Assembly (NCBI GenBank): GCA_038380435.1
Contig: JAWZYU010000013.1
Location: forward strand, 65,304,446 to 65,368,445
Length of the DNA stretch: 64,000 nucleotides
Reading direction: 5' to 3'
Source of the DNA: Ryuthela nishihirai
Taxonomy: Eukaryota > Arthropoda > Arachnida > Araneae > Heptathelidae
Below, piece by piece: positions 33,709-44,399 of the stretch (positions within the stretch are counted from its first letter, which is position 1; each line of letters opens with the position of its first letter). The position numbers and the translations under genes are program-made. The notes under the pieces are model-generated. The model did no database searches. It was not told the DNA's origin and saw nothing but the letters and a program-made list of their open reading frames with translations.

Positions 33709-34338
33709 CAGTACTGTGCAAATTAGTTGGAATAATAGGAAAATGCAGTAACAAAGACACAACTAAAATATTTATTTGTTTAACAGTGTAGTTAATAGTG
33801 AATGTGACCCCCCCTTAGCTTCAATTACTTCTTTCACCCTCTCAACCATTGATGCCACTAGCTTTCCACACATCTCCTTCACTTCAGGGTCGTGGTACCA
33901 TACTTTCATGACACTTTCTATCATTTTGGTTTTCGTCCTGCAATCCATCTTAAATATGCGTGCTTTAATAATGGCCCACAAATTTTCAATGGGGTTTAGA
34001 TCGGGTGAATTTCCTGGCCACTCCAATACCTTCAAATGCTGCTGGGTAAAGAAGTTCTCAGCAAGCTTAGAATTGTGGCATGGAGCCAGATCCTGTTGAA
34101 ATACCCCATCGCCGTTAGAAAACAGCTTCTGCAGTGTTGGGACCATTTTCGCCTCCAGAACGCCTATGTACTTTTTGCTGTCCATCATTCCTTCAATGGG
34201 GTGAAGCGTCTGTGTCCCGAAAGCTGTGAAACATCCCCAAAACATGACCTTGGGTGGGTGTTTGGGGGATTGCTGGATGTGGCCGGATCGAAGGGGTTCT
34301 CCAGGCTTCGCTTGTCCCAACTAATTTGCACAGTACTG
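33709..34338 (-). mobile_element. Internally deleted Tc1 element with intact ends
   Basis: Identical terminal repeats CAGTACTGTGCAAATTAGTTG face each other, with TA on both sides (33707-33708, 34339-34340). At 630 bp it is less than half a full Tc1. The deletion joins the right terminal repeat almost directly to the C-terminal half of the transposase. Confidence 0.9.
33772..34320 (-). pseudogene. Tc1 transposase C-terminal half, open frame of 182 codons
   Basis: The frame runs uninterrupted to the stop at 33772. It starts within GEPLRSGHIQQSPKHPPKVM, then WGCFTAFGTQTLHPIEGMM, FQQDLAPCHNSKLAENFF (second catalytic Asp), GNSPDLNPIENLWA (catalytic Glu), and ends HSLLTTLLNK. Exactly 34 residues separate that Asp and Glu (DD34E spacing). 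The HTH region and the first Asp are gone, so the product cannot catalyse. It looks younger than the other Tc1 copies here because no stop has accumulated. Confidence 0.88.
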
Positions 34339-34969
34339 TAGATAGATTCCCGAAAAAACCGTGCAAAAAAAAAGCGTGTAAAAAAAAAGTGCTTATGAAA
34401 GAATAGAATGGTTCCAGACGTGAAAACCCAGTACAAATAATAAGTTGTTTTCAAAAAAAACATATCAAAATCTTTAATTAAATATTTATTTGATTAAACA
34501 CATTTTTTATTTTATAAACTTATAAAGATAATTATATGTACACATATAAAATAAATTATCCTTCATAAAGAAATTAATATGTCACTAATTAAAGAATACA
34601 AAAAAGCAAAAAAATATGATTTGCATATGCTTATTAACTAGATTTTATTCTATTCATTGTCACTTTCTCATTCGTTTGCATAAGACTGGTATTAAATTAC
34701 TTTCATCGCTTGAAACATTTTGGCAGTCGTGTTCATACTCCATTGGTGAAATGTTCTCTGTGACATGGGGAACCAAATTATCATTTGTTTCCAGTGACTC
34801 TTAGTAAAATCTTAGTAAGAAAATAATTTGTTTCCAGTTGATAAATTTTGACAACGAACTCTGTAATCAATCGTTGAGATTCTGCTTTGACTAGATCTTT
34901 GTATAATTCTTAATAAAGAATTATATAAAGACATAACATAAAGACCATATATCACTTCAGTTCAAGTTT

Positions 34970-36927
34970 AAACTTTTCAGCTCGTTCGACAATAGGTGAA
35001 GAAAATGACTCCGAAATACTAACCATTTGAAGCCCTTCTTTAATTAAACTTGCAGTGAGTAATGACCTCTTCATCACCATCACTTTTTTCTTTTTCATCA
35101 GGAGTCTCAAGGACAACTAGTATTTCATCTTCGCTAAGAGCTTTGTCAACCAGCAATGCATCAATATCTGGGGCGGAGGTGGCTCAGTCAGTAGCGCACC
35201 AGGCTCGTAATCTGTAGTTCCCAGGTTCGAGTCCCAGCTGGGTCAGCGTTGAGATTTATCTTCGCAAAATTCTCCGCCCTGTCCACGGTCAGTAGGGGAC
35301 ACCGATGGGCTTGGAAATGCCGCAGTCCATCGGATGGGACGTTAAGCCGTGCTCCGTGAGCGTGACAGCCATACCCTGTGCATGTTAAAGAACGCTTGAT
35401 GGCCTTGACGGGAGGCTACCATCTGTCTCCCAACAACTGTTCCAGTTGGTCCCCTCCCCCAATCTTCTCTGAGCCTTCGGGGTTCATGTGTCCTGGCCAT
35501 TTAGCCCATGGTGTGCAAAAAAGTGCCACTCAGAGGTAAAACAACCCATCAATATCTGCAAACGATAAATCATCGAACTTCACCAATTTGCATGTGCTAA
35601 AGTGATGATATTAGGATATTCAGTCGTATTTGGGGGTACAGGATCTTTGCTTTTTATTAATTTTTGATTGATGATATGAACATTGATATCTAATAATGTA
35701 GAGCAGCAATTTCTGAACTGCAAAAAATTAATTATTGACATATGTTAATATTGTAAAGCACGAGAAACTGTTTAGCACCGATCTGGCCAAATAGCTTTCC
35801 AGCATGCGTTTAAAGTTGATGGTTTTAATTCTGATAACGTCAATTCAGCATGTCTGTACAATCTAAAATTTCTTCCACACATCAATAACTTAGTGTAACA
35901 ATAATGTAATGAATGTTTGTCTTACGTAGTAAGTTTTAAATGTGGCAATTATAACCTGGTCTAGTGGTTGTATTAAGAATGTCTTATTAGGCGGCAGAAA
36001 ACAAAATTGCACATTTAGGTGTTCCAAAACAGGATGGCCAGGTGCATTTTCTGTAATCAATAGAACTTTAGATTCGAGATTTTTTTCATTCAAATAGCAT
36101 TTTACCTTTGGAATAAAACATTTATGAAACCATTCACTAAAAATTTCTTTTGTAGCCCAGGCTTTTTTGTTTGGCATAATACACTGGCAATTTATTCAAA
36201 TTTACACCTTTATTGACCGTGGTCTTAGGGATCGATTGATGAGCAGCGGTTTTAACATACGATCTCCTGAAACGTTGCTGCAAAATAGAAAGTTCACACG
36301 ATCCTTAACGGTTTTAAAGCCACCAACAGTTTTTTCTGATTTTGCTAGGTAGGTTCTACTCGGCATTTTTTTCCAAAAACGACCTGTTTCATCTGCATTC
36401 CAAACTTGATCAGGAGTGTATCCATCATCTTCAATGATTTGGGCTATCTGCAGATGCAACTTCACCTTTTATCTCTACATTATGAAATGCGTGTCTTTGA
36501 AGAAATCCTACAAGCCAACCTGTACTTGCAGAAAATTCATACTTTTTGTTTAACTGAGATGATGTGGCATTTCTTGTACCTGCTAATATATTCGTAATGC
36601 CATCTGTTTGATGGTATTTCCGTCTAAAGGTATTCTTTTTTTGCGAGTTATCTTCTATCCACATTACTAGTACCTTTTCCATCTTCACTTTTGCAATATC
36701 ATCATGTACGATGACGACTTAGCGCTCAATTTTGTTCCAGAAAGCACAGATTTTCTAATAGCATCTTCATTTTTCTTGATGGTTCTTACGGTTGCTTCGT
36801 TCAAACCAAAATATTTACCTGTGGATGTTGAACCTTCTCCAGTTGCAAGACGATCTAAAATTTGGATATTAGTATTCAAAGAGATAGCTTTCCTTTTCTC
36901 CTTTTCTATAGTTAAATTATCCGACAC
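34970..36927 (-). pseudogene. Tigger/CENP-B-type transposase pseudogene
   Basis: Leftward order: HTH (SDNLTIEKEKRKAISLNTNI, LNEATVRTIKKNE), HTH_Tnp region (VMWIEDNSQKKNTF; FSASTGWLVGFLQRH), DDE (PDQVWNADETGRFWKKMPSR with the first Asp, VGGFKTVKDRVNFLFCSN, SKVLLITENAPGHP where the family Asp is Glu, then LPPNKTFLIQPLDQVII with the third Asp), then a TLNACWKAIWPD remnant in another frame. After the SINE, an acidic segment (DEKEKSDGDEEV) and EGLQMVSISESFSSPIVERA follow. Frame breaks at about 36690, 36450, 36190 and 35880. Confidence 0.82.
35171..35546 (+). repeat. SINE family C, complete, with 12-bp target duplication
   Basis: CATCAATATCTG occurs exactly before (35159-35170) and after (35547-35558) the insert, which fixes the family's ends: GGGCGGAGGTGGCTCAG at 5' and AGAGGTAAAACAACC at 3'. 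The head is tRNA-like (A box GTGGCTCAGTCAGTAGCG, loop CTCGTAA, B box GGTTCGAGTCC). The central part ATGGGACGTTAAGCCGT, then GTTAAAGAACG, resembles the Nin-type conserved SINE domain. The 3' part has CCTTGACGGGAGGCTACC, CCCCTCCCCCAA and TTCGGGGTTC. It lies inside the Tigger copy. Confidence 0.92.
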
Positions 36928-37575
36928 TGTGGTAAGGCTTATGAAAAATATTTGAATTGTAGTTAATAAATCAGATGATGAAAAAATTGTAAATTACCTA
37001 TCAGCAAAATTTGGTAAATTTATATTACGCACACAAAAAACAAAGCAAAATTTTTTTTTCGACTTCTAACTTTAAACACGAAATGAGAGACCAAGACTAA
37101 CGTATGTATTGAAGATAAAATTGAGGGAAATTCCTGGAACTCGAATGTTGCCACTTTATACCGAATGAAGTAGGTTTTGCACAATTTTTCCATAAAATAG
37201 AGAAAACTTATGTAGTTATGTTGGTGTAGTTTTTATCTATAGTACACAAAATGTGTATCTATAGTAAATTTTCAAAGTTAAAACTACTCGAAAAATGTGA
37301 CCATAAAAGCGGCGTCTTTGTTATAAATGTAAATTCTGTGATTTTTTTTTTGAATAGGAATATTTTTTCAGAATTAGATTCAAATGGAGATCAAAATAAA
37401 TCATAAAATCAAAATAAATCGTGAAAAAGGAGATTGGAATTTTTTTCCTAAACCGTGTCAAATCAAAATCGTGCAAAAAAAAAATCGGTGTAAAAACAGA
37501 ATTTGGTGTATAATATAATTTTATTATTTATCTATGCAACAGAATAAAGAAATAGCACTCACCTTTAACATGAAG

Positions 37576-37774
37576 GGTATGCCGTCCCGTGGCCGAGTGG
37601 TTAGCGCACTTGGCTACTGATGTAAGGGACCTGGGTTCGAGCCCCGGATAAGGCATGGATGTATGTGTCGTTTTTTTGCTGAGGTCCTGCCATCCTCAGA
37701 TCTGCTATGGCATATAAACTGATAGGCTCCTGTCAGACCTTCGTGGCAAGCAGCTGCTTGAGGGAGTATTTTTT
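37576..37774 (+). repeat. SINE family A, complete, with 12-bp target duplication
   Basis: TTTAACATGAAG flanks both sides (37564-37575, 37775-37786). The head is CCGTCCCGTGGCCGAGTGG (class-II-tRNA-like A box) and GGGTTCGAGCCCC (B box). The body TTGCTGAGGTCCTGCCATCC is followed by two hairpins (CTGATAGGCTCCTGTCAG, CAAGCAGCTGCTTG), then GAGGGAGTATT and a T run. Length about 199 bp. Confidence 0.92.
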
Positions 37775-37786
37775 TTTAACATGAAG

Positions 37787-38339
37787 TAACAGTTGCAAAC
37801 AGTATGGCGCGATACAAAGCGTAGATACAATGTGCTTCAATTGAGCCTCTGCTCAGTTAAGACATTTGGCGCAACCCATATCACGTGACATTATGCTTTC
37901 TCTTCAGACGGCTTTGATATAACTCGTGAAAATTCTGATACCAATATAACTTTCACGAAAGAAGGCTATATGGTAGAAATGTGTGCATACCACTAACTTT
38001 AATTCATCGGAGAGCACTACAACTGGAGTAGACAGCACTTCAATTGGATCAATGGGGACAGGTTCCCTTTTCAGATGAATCGCCATGTAGCTTAATTAGT
38101 GATTCTTGGACCAATGCATCTGGAGTAGTGTGGGACATGTTATCACACATAAATATTGTAGAAAATTGAAACATGTTTCCACATGAATATTGTGGAAAAT
38201 TAAAAATATGTTTCCATATGAAAATTATTGAAAGGGATCGTTTGGTAGGAGTGGTTTGTTGGTCTCTGTAGTTATCACTATCAATTGCTGCTTTGACTTG
38301 AATATATTTTCAGAAGGTATAACTGCACCAAGAGGCAAG
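37787..38339. other. No gene seen
   Basis: AT-rich. Short duplicated word CCACATGAATATTGTGGAAAA near 38165 and a related word nearby. The 60-codon - strand frame at 37904-38086 has no recognisable domain. Confidence 0.35.
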
Positions 38340-38790
38340 ATCTTAGAGACTTTTAAGAAGTTTTTTTAGAATTCATTTTTATTGATGGTACGTTCATCCA
38401 CATAGAGCTAAGAAACTGGAGAGTAAAGATATCCAGAGAATGGCTTGACCAGCAAATTTCCCAGAACGAAATCCCATTGAATATGCATAGGATCCTTTTC
38501 GAAGGTGAATTGCAAGTCGTCATCTCCTACAAGGACCCTTCATGAGTTGAGAAATGCTCTTATAGGAGAGTAGGATATGCTGTTCTCAGAGTTGTTGGAT
38601 AACCTTATTAGATGCATGAGAGCTTGTTGTGCAAGTTGTATTGCTGTTAGGTGTAATCATACTCCTTACTGAATAATGCTAATTTCTAAAGCTGAAGTGA
38701 TTATAATTTTCTTAATAGAAAAATTTGTGATGTATTCTTTATCCCAAATGTAAATATTAATACACTGGTGTTCAAAAGTTATGCCAGTTT
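38340..38790 (+). pseudogene. Tc1 transposase C-terminal remnant and terminal repeat
   Basis: Around 38450-38560, WLDQQISQNEIPLNMHRILF in one frame and NFPERNPIEYA in another match the Tc1 PDLNPIEHVWD region with the catalytic Glu. The C-terminal tail VVQVVLLLG follows. The terminal word ACACTGGTGTTCAAAAGTTA at 38762 is a Tc1-type end. No upstream half remains. Confidence 0.6.
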
Positions 38791-39000
38791 TTGCACTTGT
38801 TGCTTATGATGTGCGATAATTGACAGTTATTAACAAAAGTCTGGTGTGTATAATCACTCTGTACATTTGGTAAGAAAAGTTACAATACTTACCAAATGTA
38901 AATATTAATACACTGGTGTTCAAAAGTTATGCTAGTTTTTGCACTTGTTGCTTATGATGTGCAATAATTGACAATTATTAACAAAAGTCGGGTGTGTATA
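38744..39000 (+). repeat. Direct duplication of a Tc1 end, period 148 bp
   Basis: CCAAATGTAAATATTAATAC and the following terminal-repeat sequence occur at 38744 and again at 38892, nearly identical for about 110 bp. Between them, CATTTGGTAAG and its complement CTTACCAAATG form a small hairpin. Confidence 0.8.
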
Positions 39001-39514
39001 AAAAAAACACTGTATTGGAATCTGGACACGAAATTTGCACTGAACACAGTTGGCAAAAAAGGCCAGTGTAAGAACCACTTGATTTGTATGTACGCTCGTC
39101 AGTTCGTGGTAGAATCGATATACATCCAAGACAGCCAAACGTTAGATAATAGCTGGAAGAAATATTTTGAGTGTAATGAGTTTATCTGGAACAAATATTA
39201 GAAATCCCAACCATTTAAGAATGCTAGTAGGGTAATAAAGGGAAAACATTTTAAACTTGTTTATATTCCCTGCACGAATTTTTTTCCAGACATGTAAAAC
39301 AGAGGGAAAAATATACTGCTTTGGAAATCGAGGATCTTGCCCACCCCCCTCGATTTTTCTCTAGATTCCGACCTAGTTGACAGTACTGAGTTAACAGACG
39401 CACAAGATGCCCTTATGTGATTGGTGGATAATCTTGATCAGAGGCCATTGTAAGTAACTGAATTACTGTTATCACCAAGCCTAGGATAGAGGAAGACCTT
39501 ATAGACCTCCTTCC
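39001..39514. other. No gene; one dispersed short repeat
   Basis: 39290-39375 resembles 59395-59475 (shared ACTG.....GGAAAT.CTATACTGC and CATCTTGCCC/GATCTTGCCC words). No exon. Confidence 0.4.
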
Positions 39515-40022
39515 TTTGGCTCGGCGAGTGAACTACCACTACCGTGGATAGGAGTATAAATTAGTTTATTTTCGTTTACCTCTTGTCAGGATGTTATTCC
39601 TATGGCATTAAAGTCATATTACCCTTAGATGATAAATATCTACATTTATTTATATTACAAGGTCTCACAATGACCTACAGAACAATGATAAAAATCCACC
39701 TGAGGTGGCAGTCTGACTCCTTGCCTCACCTCTAAGATGATGCTCTTTCATCTCTAACGGCTGGCGAGAGTGTCCCTGCTGCTCCACGTGACGGGGTCAG
39801 GGTCACGTGTAGAGTCTCAAATACCCGGCAGGGCCTCAGCTGACCATTGATTCTCAAAACTGCTGGTCCAGCCCAGAATTTAGTTCCCAAGAAATAGGAA
39901 TGCTTTTCCTGGATCTCAGTTGCAATAATTGCCCTGTTGCCATTTGGAGAGGGAAAGTTATGGGATGGAGAATGGCAACTCCAACCAGCTATCCCCCCTA
40001 CCATGCTGCTACTGAGGACTAT
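39515..40022. repeat. Dispersed 507-bp repeat, copy 1 (possible LTR)
   Basis: It matches 49050-49556 end to end with scattered indels: GAGTGAACTACCACTACC, ATAAATATCTACATTTATTT, GAGTCTCAAATACC, GGAATGCTTTTCCTGG, TGGAGAGGGAAAGTTATGGG. The size, sharp ends and the neighbouring Gypsy fragment suggest an LTR. TG/CA termini and a target duplication are not evident. An antisense frame over 39732-40055 is broken by indels in the other copy, so coding is unlikely. Confidence 0.6.
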
Positions 40023-40379
40023 CAGGTGCCCCTTACCCCTCAAGAATTGAGACAACCACTGTTATGGTAGAGCACACGAAGTTTGTGATTGTTGTCGCTA
40101 AGAATGTTTGCTAATCAGTTTGCGACTGCTAACTTAATTTTGCATGGTTGATCACAACATAGACACGTGCACGCACACACTTTGAAAACTTGGTGCTGCT
40201 TAATGTCTTAATATCAACCTTCATCACTGATCTGGCTGTGATCAGAGTATTCAATGTGCTGGATGGGAGCTGGAAGAGAAGTAGATGAAAGGCATGGCTG
40301 ATTCGTCTGCTCACCTGTCCCAGTCATGATCATCACCCAAAGCTAACGTGTTAACCTCCTACCCTTCGTATACTCCATA
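40023..40379. other. No gene seen
   Basis: No supported feature between the dispersed repeat and the Gypsy fragment. Confidence 0.3.
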
Positions 40380-42190
40380 CTAGTCAGCCAAAGTGGGTTC
40401 ATGCAGACATGAAAGAGCATCTGCTTTCCAGTGAGCTGATCCCTTTTTATAACGGATCTGCACATTATACTGGGCTAAAGCTAAAGCCCATTGCTGCATT
40501 TTGCTACTATATGAGGCTGCTGCTGTTATATAATTCAGCCGGTTTTGGTGTGAAAATATTTTGACCCGAGACCCGTACAACCAGGTCACAAACTTTTCCA
40601 GAGCCCACACCACTGCATAAGCTTTTGGGCTCAATAGTAGCCCGTTACCACTGTGTCTTAGTCAGTTTTTTAGAGGCAAAAGCAATAGGGATTTGCATCC
40701 CTGAACATCCAGTTGTGAGAGACATACTCTGGCCATATTAGCTGATGCATCAGTATGCAAGATAAATGGTTGCTTAGAGTGTGGAATTGAACATTCAGTC
40801 GCACTGCATAGCACTTCAACATCTCAAATTCCCTGCCTGCTTCATCACTCCATTGCAATTACATCGGTGCTCTCTTTTGGGTCATATCCATGAGAGGTTT
40901 TGCGATATCAACATAAATGACCAAGTAGTGACTGTAATAATTAAAAAGCCCCAATACGCTTTTTAGCTATTCATGCGAGGTGTCATTTCTCTGATCACCT
41001 TCAGGTTTCCTGGGTCAGGACAATGTTTGCTCAAACCCAAAATATTGCCTAAATATCTGGTTTGGCCTCTCTTTCTGGGTCAGTTGAAAGGTCCTGATAC
41101 ATCCATTCTCACAACCTGGAAATGTTGAATGATCGGTTCTATAGGTACTTTGTCACTTCTATGCCCCACAGCTTCCAACTCACAATCTGCACAAGATTCG
41201 CAGTATTGTTTGATGTCACGAGCCATGCGCGGCCAAAAAACGACGGGCGCACCCATTGACCTGGTTTAACAACACTGAGATGATCACTCCAAACACTGCT
41301 GTGGGCCAAAGCCATAATTTTCTTTCTCCTTTCAGTAGGTAACACGAGTTGCAAATACTTTCCATCAACCCATTTAGTCAAATGGTACAGCAAGCCATCG
41401 AGTATCATATAATCATCTTTCCGAAATCTAGCTGCTTACCAGATACTGTCCAGTGATGCATCACTCAGTTGAGTTCTACAGAAGCACTCTGATTCTCTCA
41501 AGTTTTCAAATATCACTTCAGCTGCTGCATCTTTTGCAAGTGATAATGGTATCGGTCGCTCTGCTCCCATCTCATCCTCTAGTGTGTATGCTCTGTAGTT
41601 GTACTGCACACCCTGTGACATCATTCTCTCATTGTGAGATGGCTGCTCGAGTTCCGTCACGCTAGCTGGCTTTGGAGTATTTGCCATAGCAACAAAGATA
41701 CCAAGAACTGCCGTCTTACCACACAGCATCCCGTGAAAGTCTGCTCCTGACTTCACGTTGGGCCTCATACTCAAGCTCTCTCTCTCTCCCGCATTCTATG
41801 TTCACAATCGAAGTTTGAGCTTTCGCAACTATGCAGGGCTCAAGAGCATTCTAGTCGCTCAAGCTGAGAAAGTAATCTACATTGAAATTCTCGATAGTTG
41901 CGGCAATTAATTCGACCTCGGGATACATTGAACCAAATAGAGTGTCTTCTAGAATGCGGAGAGGTATGTTAATTAAATTGGCTGGTACCGATTCCCTGAA
42001 AACTGCTCGCAGAAGAATTTGATTTGATGGTCTCAAAACATTTTCTAGAACAAGTTCTTGCTTCACTACACTCAGCTCTGCCCAGAGTCCATAATAGCTG
42101 TACAAGTTCGGCCACCGTGACTCAATTCTAGCTTCTCTAAACAGCTGAAGTGAACCTTGCGCATTGCCTTTGAGCACCAATGGGCACTTT
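40380..42190 (-). pseudogene. Gypsy-type LTR retrotransposon pol fragments in scrambled order
   Basis: Leftward from 42190: an upstream pol region (LWAELSVVKQELVLENVL, RAVFRESVPANLINIPLRIL, VELIAATIENFNVDYFLSL), then the integrase N-terminus (CRTQLSDASLDSIW, a stop, DYMILDGLLYHLTKW, LQLVLPTERRKKIMALAHSS with the zinc-finger His), and the start of the integrase core (MDVSGPF). At about 41048 it jumps to the RT thumb (RYLGNILGLSKHCPDPGNL) and RNase H (FILHTDASANMARV, PKAYAVVWALEKFVTWLYGS, IRYKKGSAHWKADALS). Normal order would be RT, RNase H, integrase. Stops and shifts are frequent. No LTRs were confirmed. Confidence 0.8.
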
Positions 42191-42274
42191 TTCCAAGGAC
42201 ATAGGATTTAAGCTTGTCGCAAACTAAAAGAAGAAATCATCAAATGTGCTAACCTTACGACTCTTCAAGTATCA

Positions 42275-42530
42275 TCATCTGCAGTTTCCAGATTCGAGTC
42301 CCAGCTGGGCAAGTGTAAAGATTTTTTCTCTACCCACAGTGAATAGGAGTCATTGTTGGGCTTGGAAAGTCCGTCGGATGGAACGTTAAGTCATGGGCCC
42401 CTGTGTGGGAAAGCCATCCCCGTGCATGTTAAAAACATACAGGAAGACCTTGACGGGAAGCTAACATCTGCCTCTCAACAGCTGTCAAGTGTGTCCCCTC
42501 ACCCAACCATCCCTGATTCCACGAGAGCTT
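42275..42530 (+). repeat. SINE family C, 5'-truncated
   Basis: It begins inside the head (CATCTGCAGTTTCCAGATTC, then GAGTCCCAGCTGGG). It continues through the central domain (GGATGGAACGTTAAGTCATG, then CATGTTAAAAACATACAGG) and the CCTTGACGGGAAGC tail region. It ends earlier than the complete copy, in CCTCACCCAACC. Confidence 0.8.
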
Positions 42531-42775
42531 ATAACTTGGACATTTATTCCAACAATATTAAGGTAGCGATAATTATTAAAAGCTCGAAATTCGCCTTTCA
42601 TAAACGGTACAAATCTGGCACAATTCATATACAAAACTACAGAATAAATTTAGACCATAATGCTACTAATAAAATGTCAGCAACAAATCTTTGGCAGGCT
42701 CATAATTCAAAAAAGTTCTTCAAAGTTCCAGATACGAATGAACAAACTCGATATGATATCTTCAATATAATGTAA
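42531..42775. repeat. Flank duplicated with 43681-43905
   Basis: ACGAGAGCT, CTTGGACATTTATTCC, TTTAGACCATAATGCTACT, CAACAAATCTTTGGCA and GAATGAAC all recur in order after the other SINE C copy, about 1150 bp downstream. Confidence 0.7.
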
Positions 42776-43459
42776 TTCTATTCTGAAGGTCCCTTCTCTG
42801 CTGCATCGCGGCATTATCGTCAGTTTTCTTATAGGCCTAAATTTGCACGTGAATGTGACTTGTAGTGCCACCCATCAGATATAGTACTGTCCTGTATAGT
42901 GGAGCATCCTGTGGCACCATTCAATCATATTTCCACATCTTACGAATTCTTCCTGAAAATGTGTTCCAATTTTCACTGGCTTGTTTCCTCGATCCGTTTA
43001 GCTGTAATTTGTATTGGACTGCCAAATAATTTATACCTCTCCAAAATGAGTTGTGAAAGTAGGCCGAATATGCCTTACTGGCAAGAAATTATTTGTCGGT
43101 ACACCGTACCGAAGATGTTTTTCAGTATTGGTGCAGTTAACGATTTCTTTCATAGCTTAATGCTCTTTTAACCGATCTTTGATTTGTCACCCCGTTTTGT
43201 CTCTGCTGGAAATTACCAAACCTAGACATCTGTGCTGAATGAGAACATGCATTGTCTTCTTGAATCAAAAATATAGGTATACAAAAGTGTAAAATGGAAA
43301 AAAAATAGAGGGTTGCTTATTGGGAAAAATTCAGTTTTTCATGTGTTTTTCGATTTTGGGGCACTACTTTATTGTGGGGTCAGGACGACATTCACCAATT
43401 TAATCTTCCTTCTCAATGGCCTGCAGTAGGGGAGCACCACTAATGAGCGCTTCTTAGGT
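42776..43459. other. No gene seen
   Basis: No domain or splice support for the 90-codon frame at 42899-43171. Confidence 0.35.
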
Positions 43460-43680
43460 TTTTCTCTCTAAACTCCCTGCCCACAGTGAATATGGGTCAC
43501 TGTGGGGCTTGAAAAGGCCACCTTCCGTGTGATTGGACGTTAAGCTGTGGCGTCGTGTATGGGAGAATGATACCCGACGCACATTAAAGAACATGCTGGA
43601 TGCCTTGACGGGTGACTGACACCTTTTTCTCAACAGCTGTCCAGTGGGTTCCCTCACTCAACCAACCACGAGAGCTGAAC
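43460..43680 (+). repeat. SINE family C, divergent copy
   Basis: Head missing. It has the CACAGTGAATATGGGTCAC opening, a central domain (TTGGACGTTAAGCTGTGG) and an atypical GGGTGACTGACACCTTTTTC where other copies have GGCTACCATCTGTCTC. These private changes make it identifiable as a donor (see 44994-45056). Confidence 0.8.
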
Positions 43681-43905
43681 TTGGACATTTGTTCTAATTA
43701 TCTGATATTTAAGAAGCGAAAATCATTCTTTTTTTTAAAAAAAAATGCTCGAAATAACGGAAGACTTTCGGCAAAATTCATTTACAGAGTTTTAGACCAT
43801 AATGCTACCTAATCATATCGGCAATAAATCTTTGGCACGGCTCAAAATTCGAAATGTTCTCGTATTCCGGATAAGAATGAACTTACAGAATTAGAAAACA
43901 TTAGA
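43681..43905. repeat. Flank duplicated with 42531-42775
   Basis: Same word order as the earlier block, with a poly-T/poly-A insertion near 43730. Confidence 0.65.
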
Positions 43906-43931
43906 GTAATGTAGATATTTCAACAGGTACC

Positions 43932-44090
43932 TTCGCAGCTTTAATGCCAGTTTTAGGCCACAATCAGCACACCAAGGTGACTTCTCAAAACGAAAGTCAA
44001 AACTTTCGCAGCTTTAATGGCAGTTTTCTTTTAGGCCTCAATCAGCACACCAAGGTGACTTGTCAAAACGCAAAGTCAAAACGAAATGAA
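43932..44090 (+). repeat. Two-copy tandem repeat, period 73 bp
   Basis: TTCGCAGCTTTAATG begins each unit (43932, 44005). CAATCAGCACACCAAGGTGA is shared. The second unit has a six-base insertion (TTTTCT). Confidence 0.8.
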
Positions 44091-44399
44091 AAAGTTCATT
44101 GTTTTTTCATTACAGCCAAAAAATCTATATCGTTTCGTTATGTTTATCGTTATGGCAAAATTTAAATTTTGTTATAACGTTACGTTAAAGTTATTTCCAA
44201 ATATTTTCAGTACAAATGCAAAATAGTGAAATATATATTATTTATATTTATAACAGTCATATCAGAATAATATGATCACCCACGGAATCACTGTACCCGC
44301 TCAGGTGTGTCACAGAGTGCACATGACAAGGTCGACCACACAGATATATAAGCGGTCAGCCAAGACATTAGACATAGTGCATAAAGTGAGCACAATGTT

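Larger units (their letters stand above)
34341..37510 (-). mobile_element. Second Tigger/jerky-like transposon, decayed
   Basis: A - strand transposase (see next entry) is flanked by AT-rich ends that share words in direct orientation: CCGTGCAAAAAAAAA near 34360 and AATCGTGCAAAAAAAAAA near 37470, with TCGGTGTAAAAA next to it. A clean inverted terminal pair was not found, perhaps because the Tc1 at 33709-34338 and later changes disturb the left end. SINE family C sits inside at 35171-35546. Confidence 0.6.

Noticed and set aside
35171..35546. True tRNA-Met or tRNA-Thr gene in SINE C
   Set aside because: The head continues without a terminator into a 300-bp body, and the unit has target duplications, so it is a SINE.
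39732..40055. 107-codon - strand open frame as a conserved gene
   Set aside because: The homologous copy at 49.3-49.5 kb has frame-breaking indels and a stop in the same frame, so there is no sign of coding constraint.
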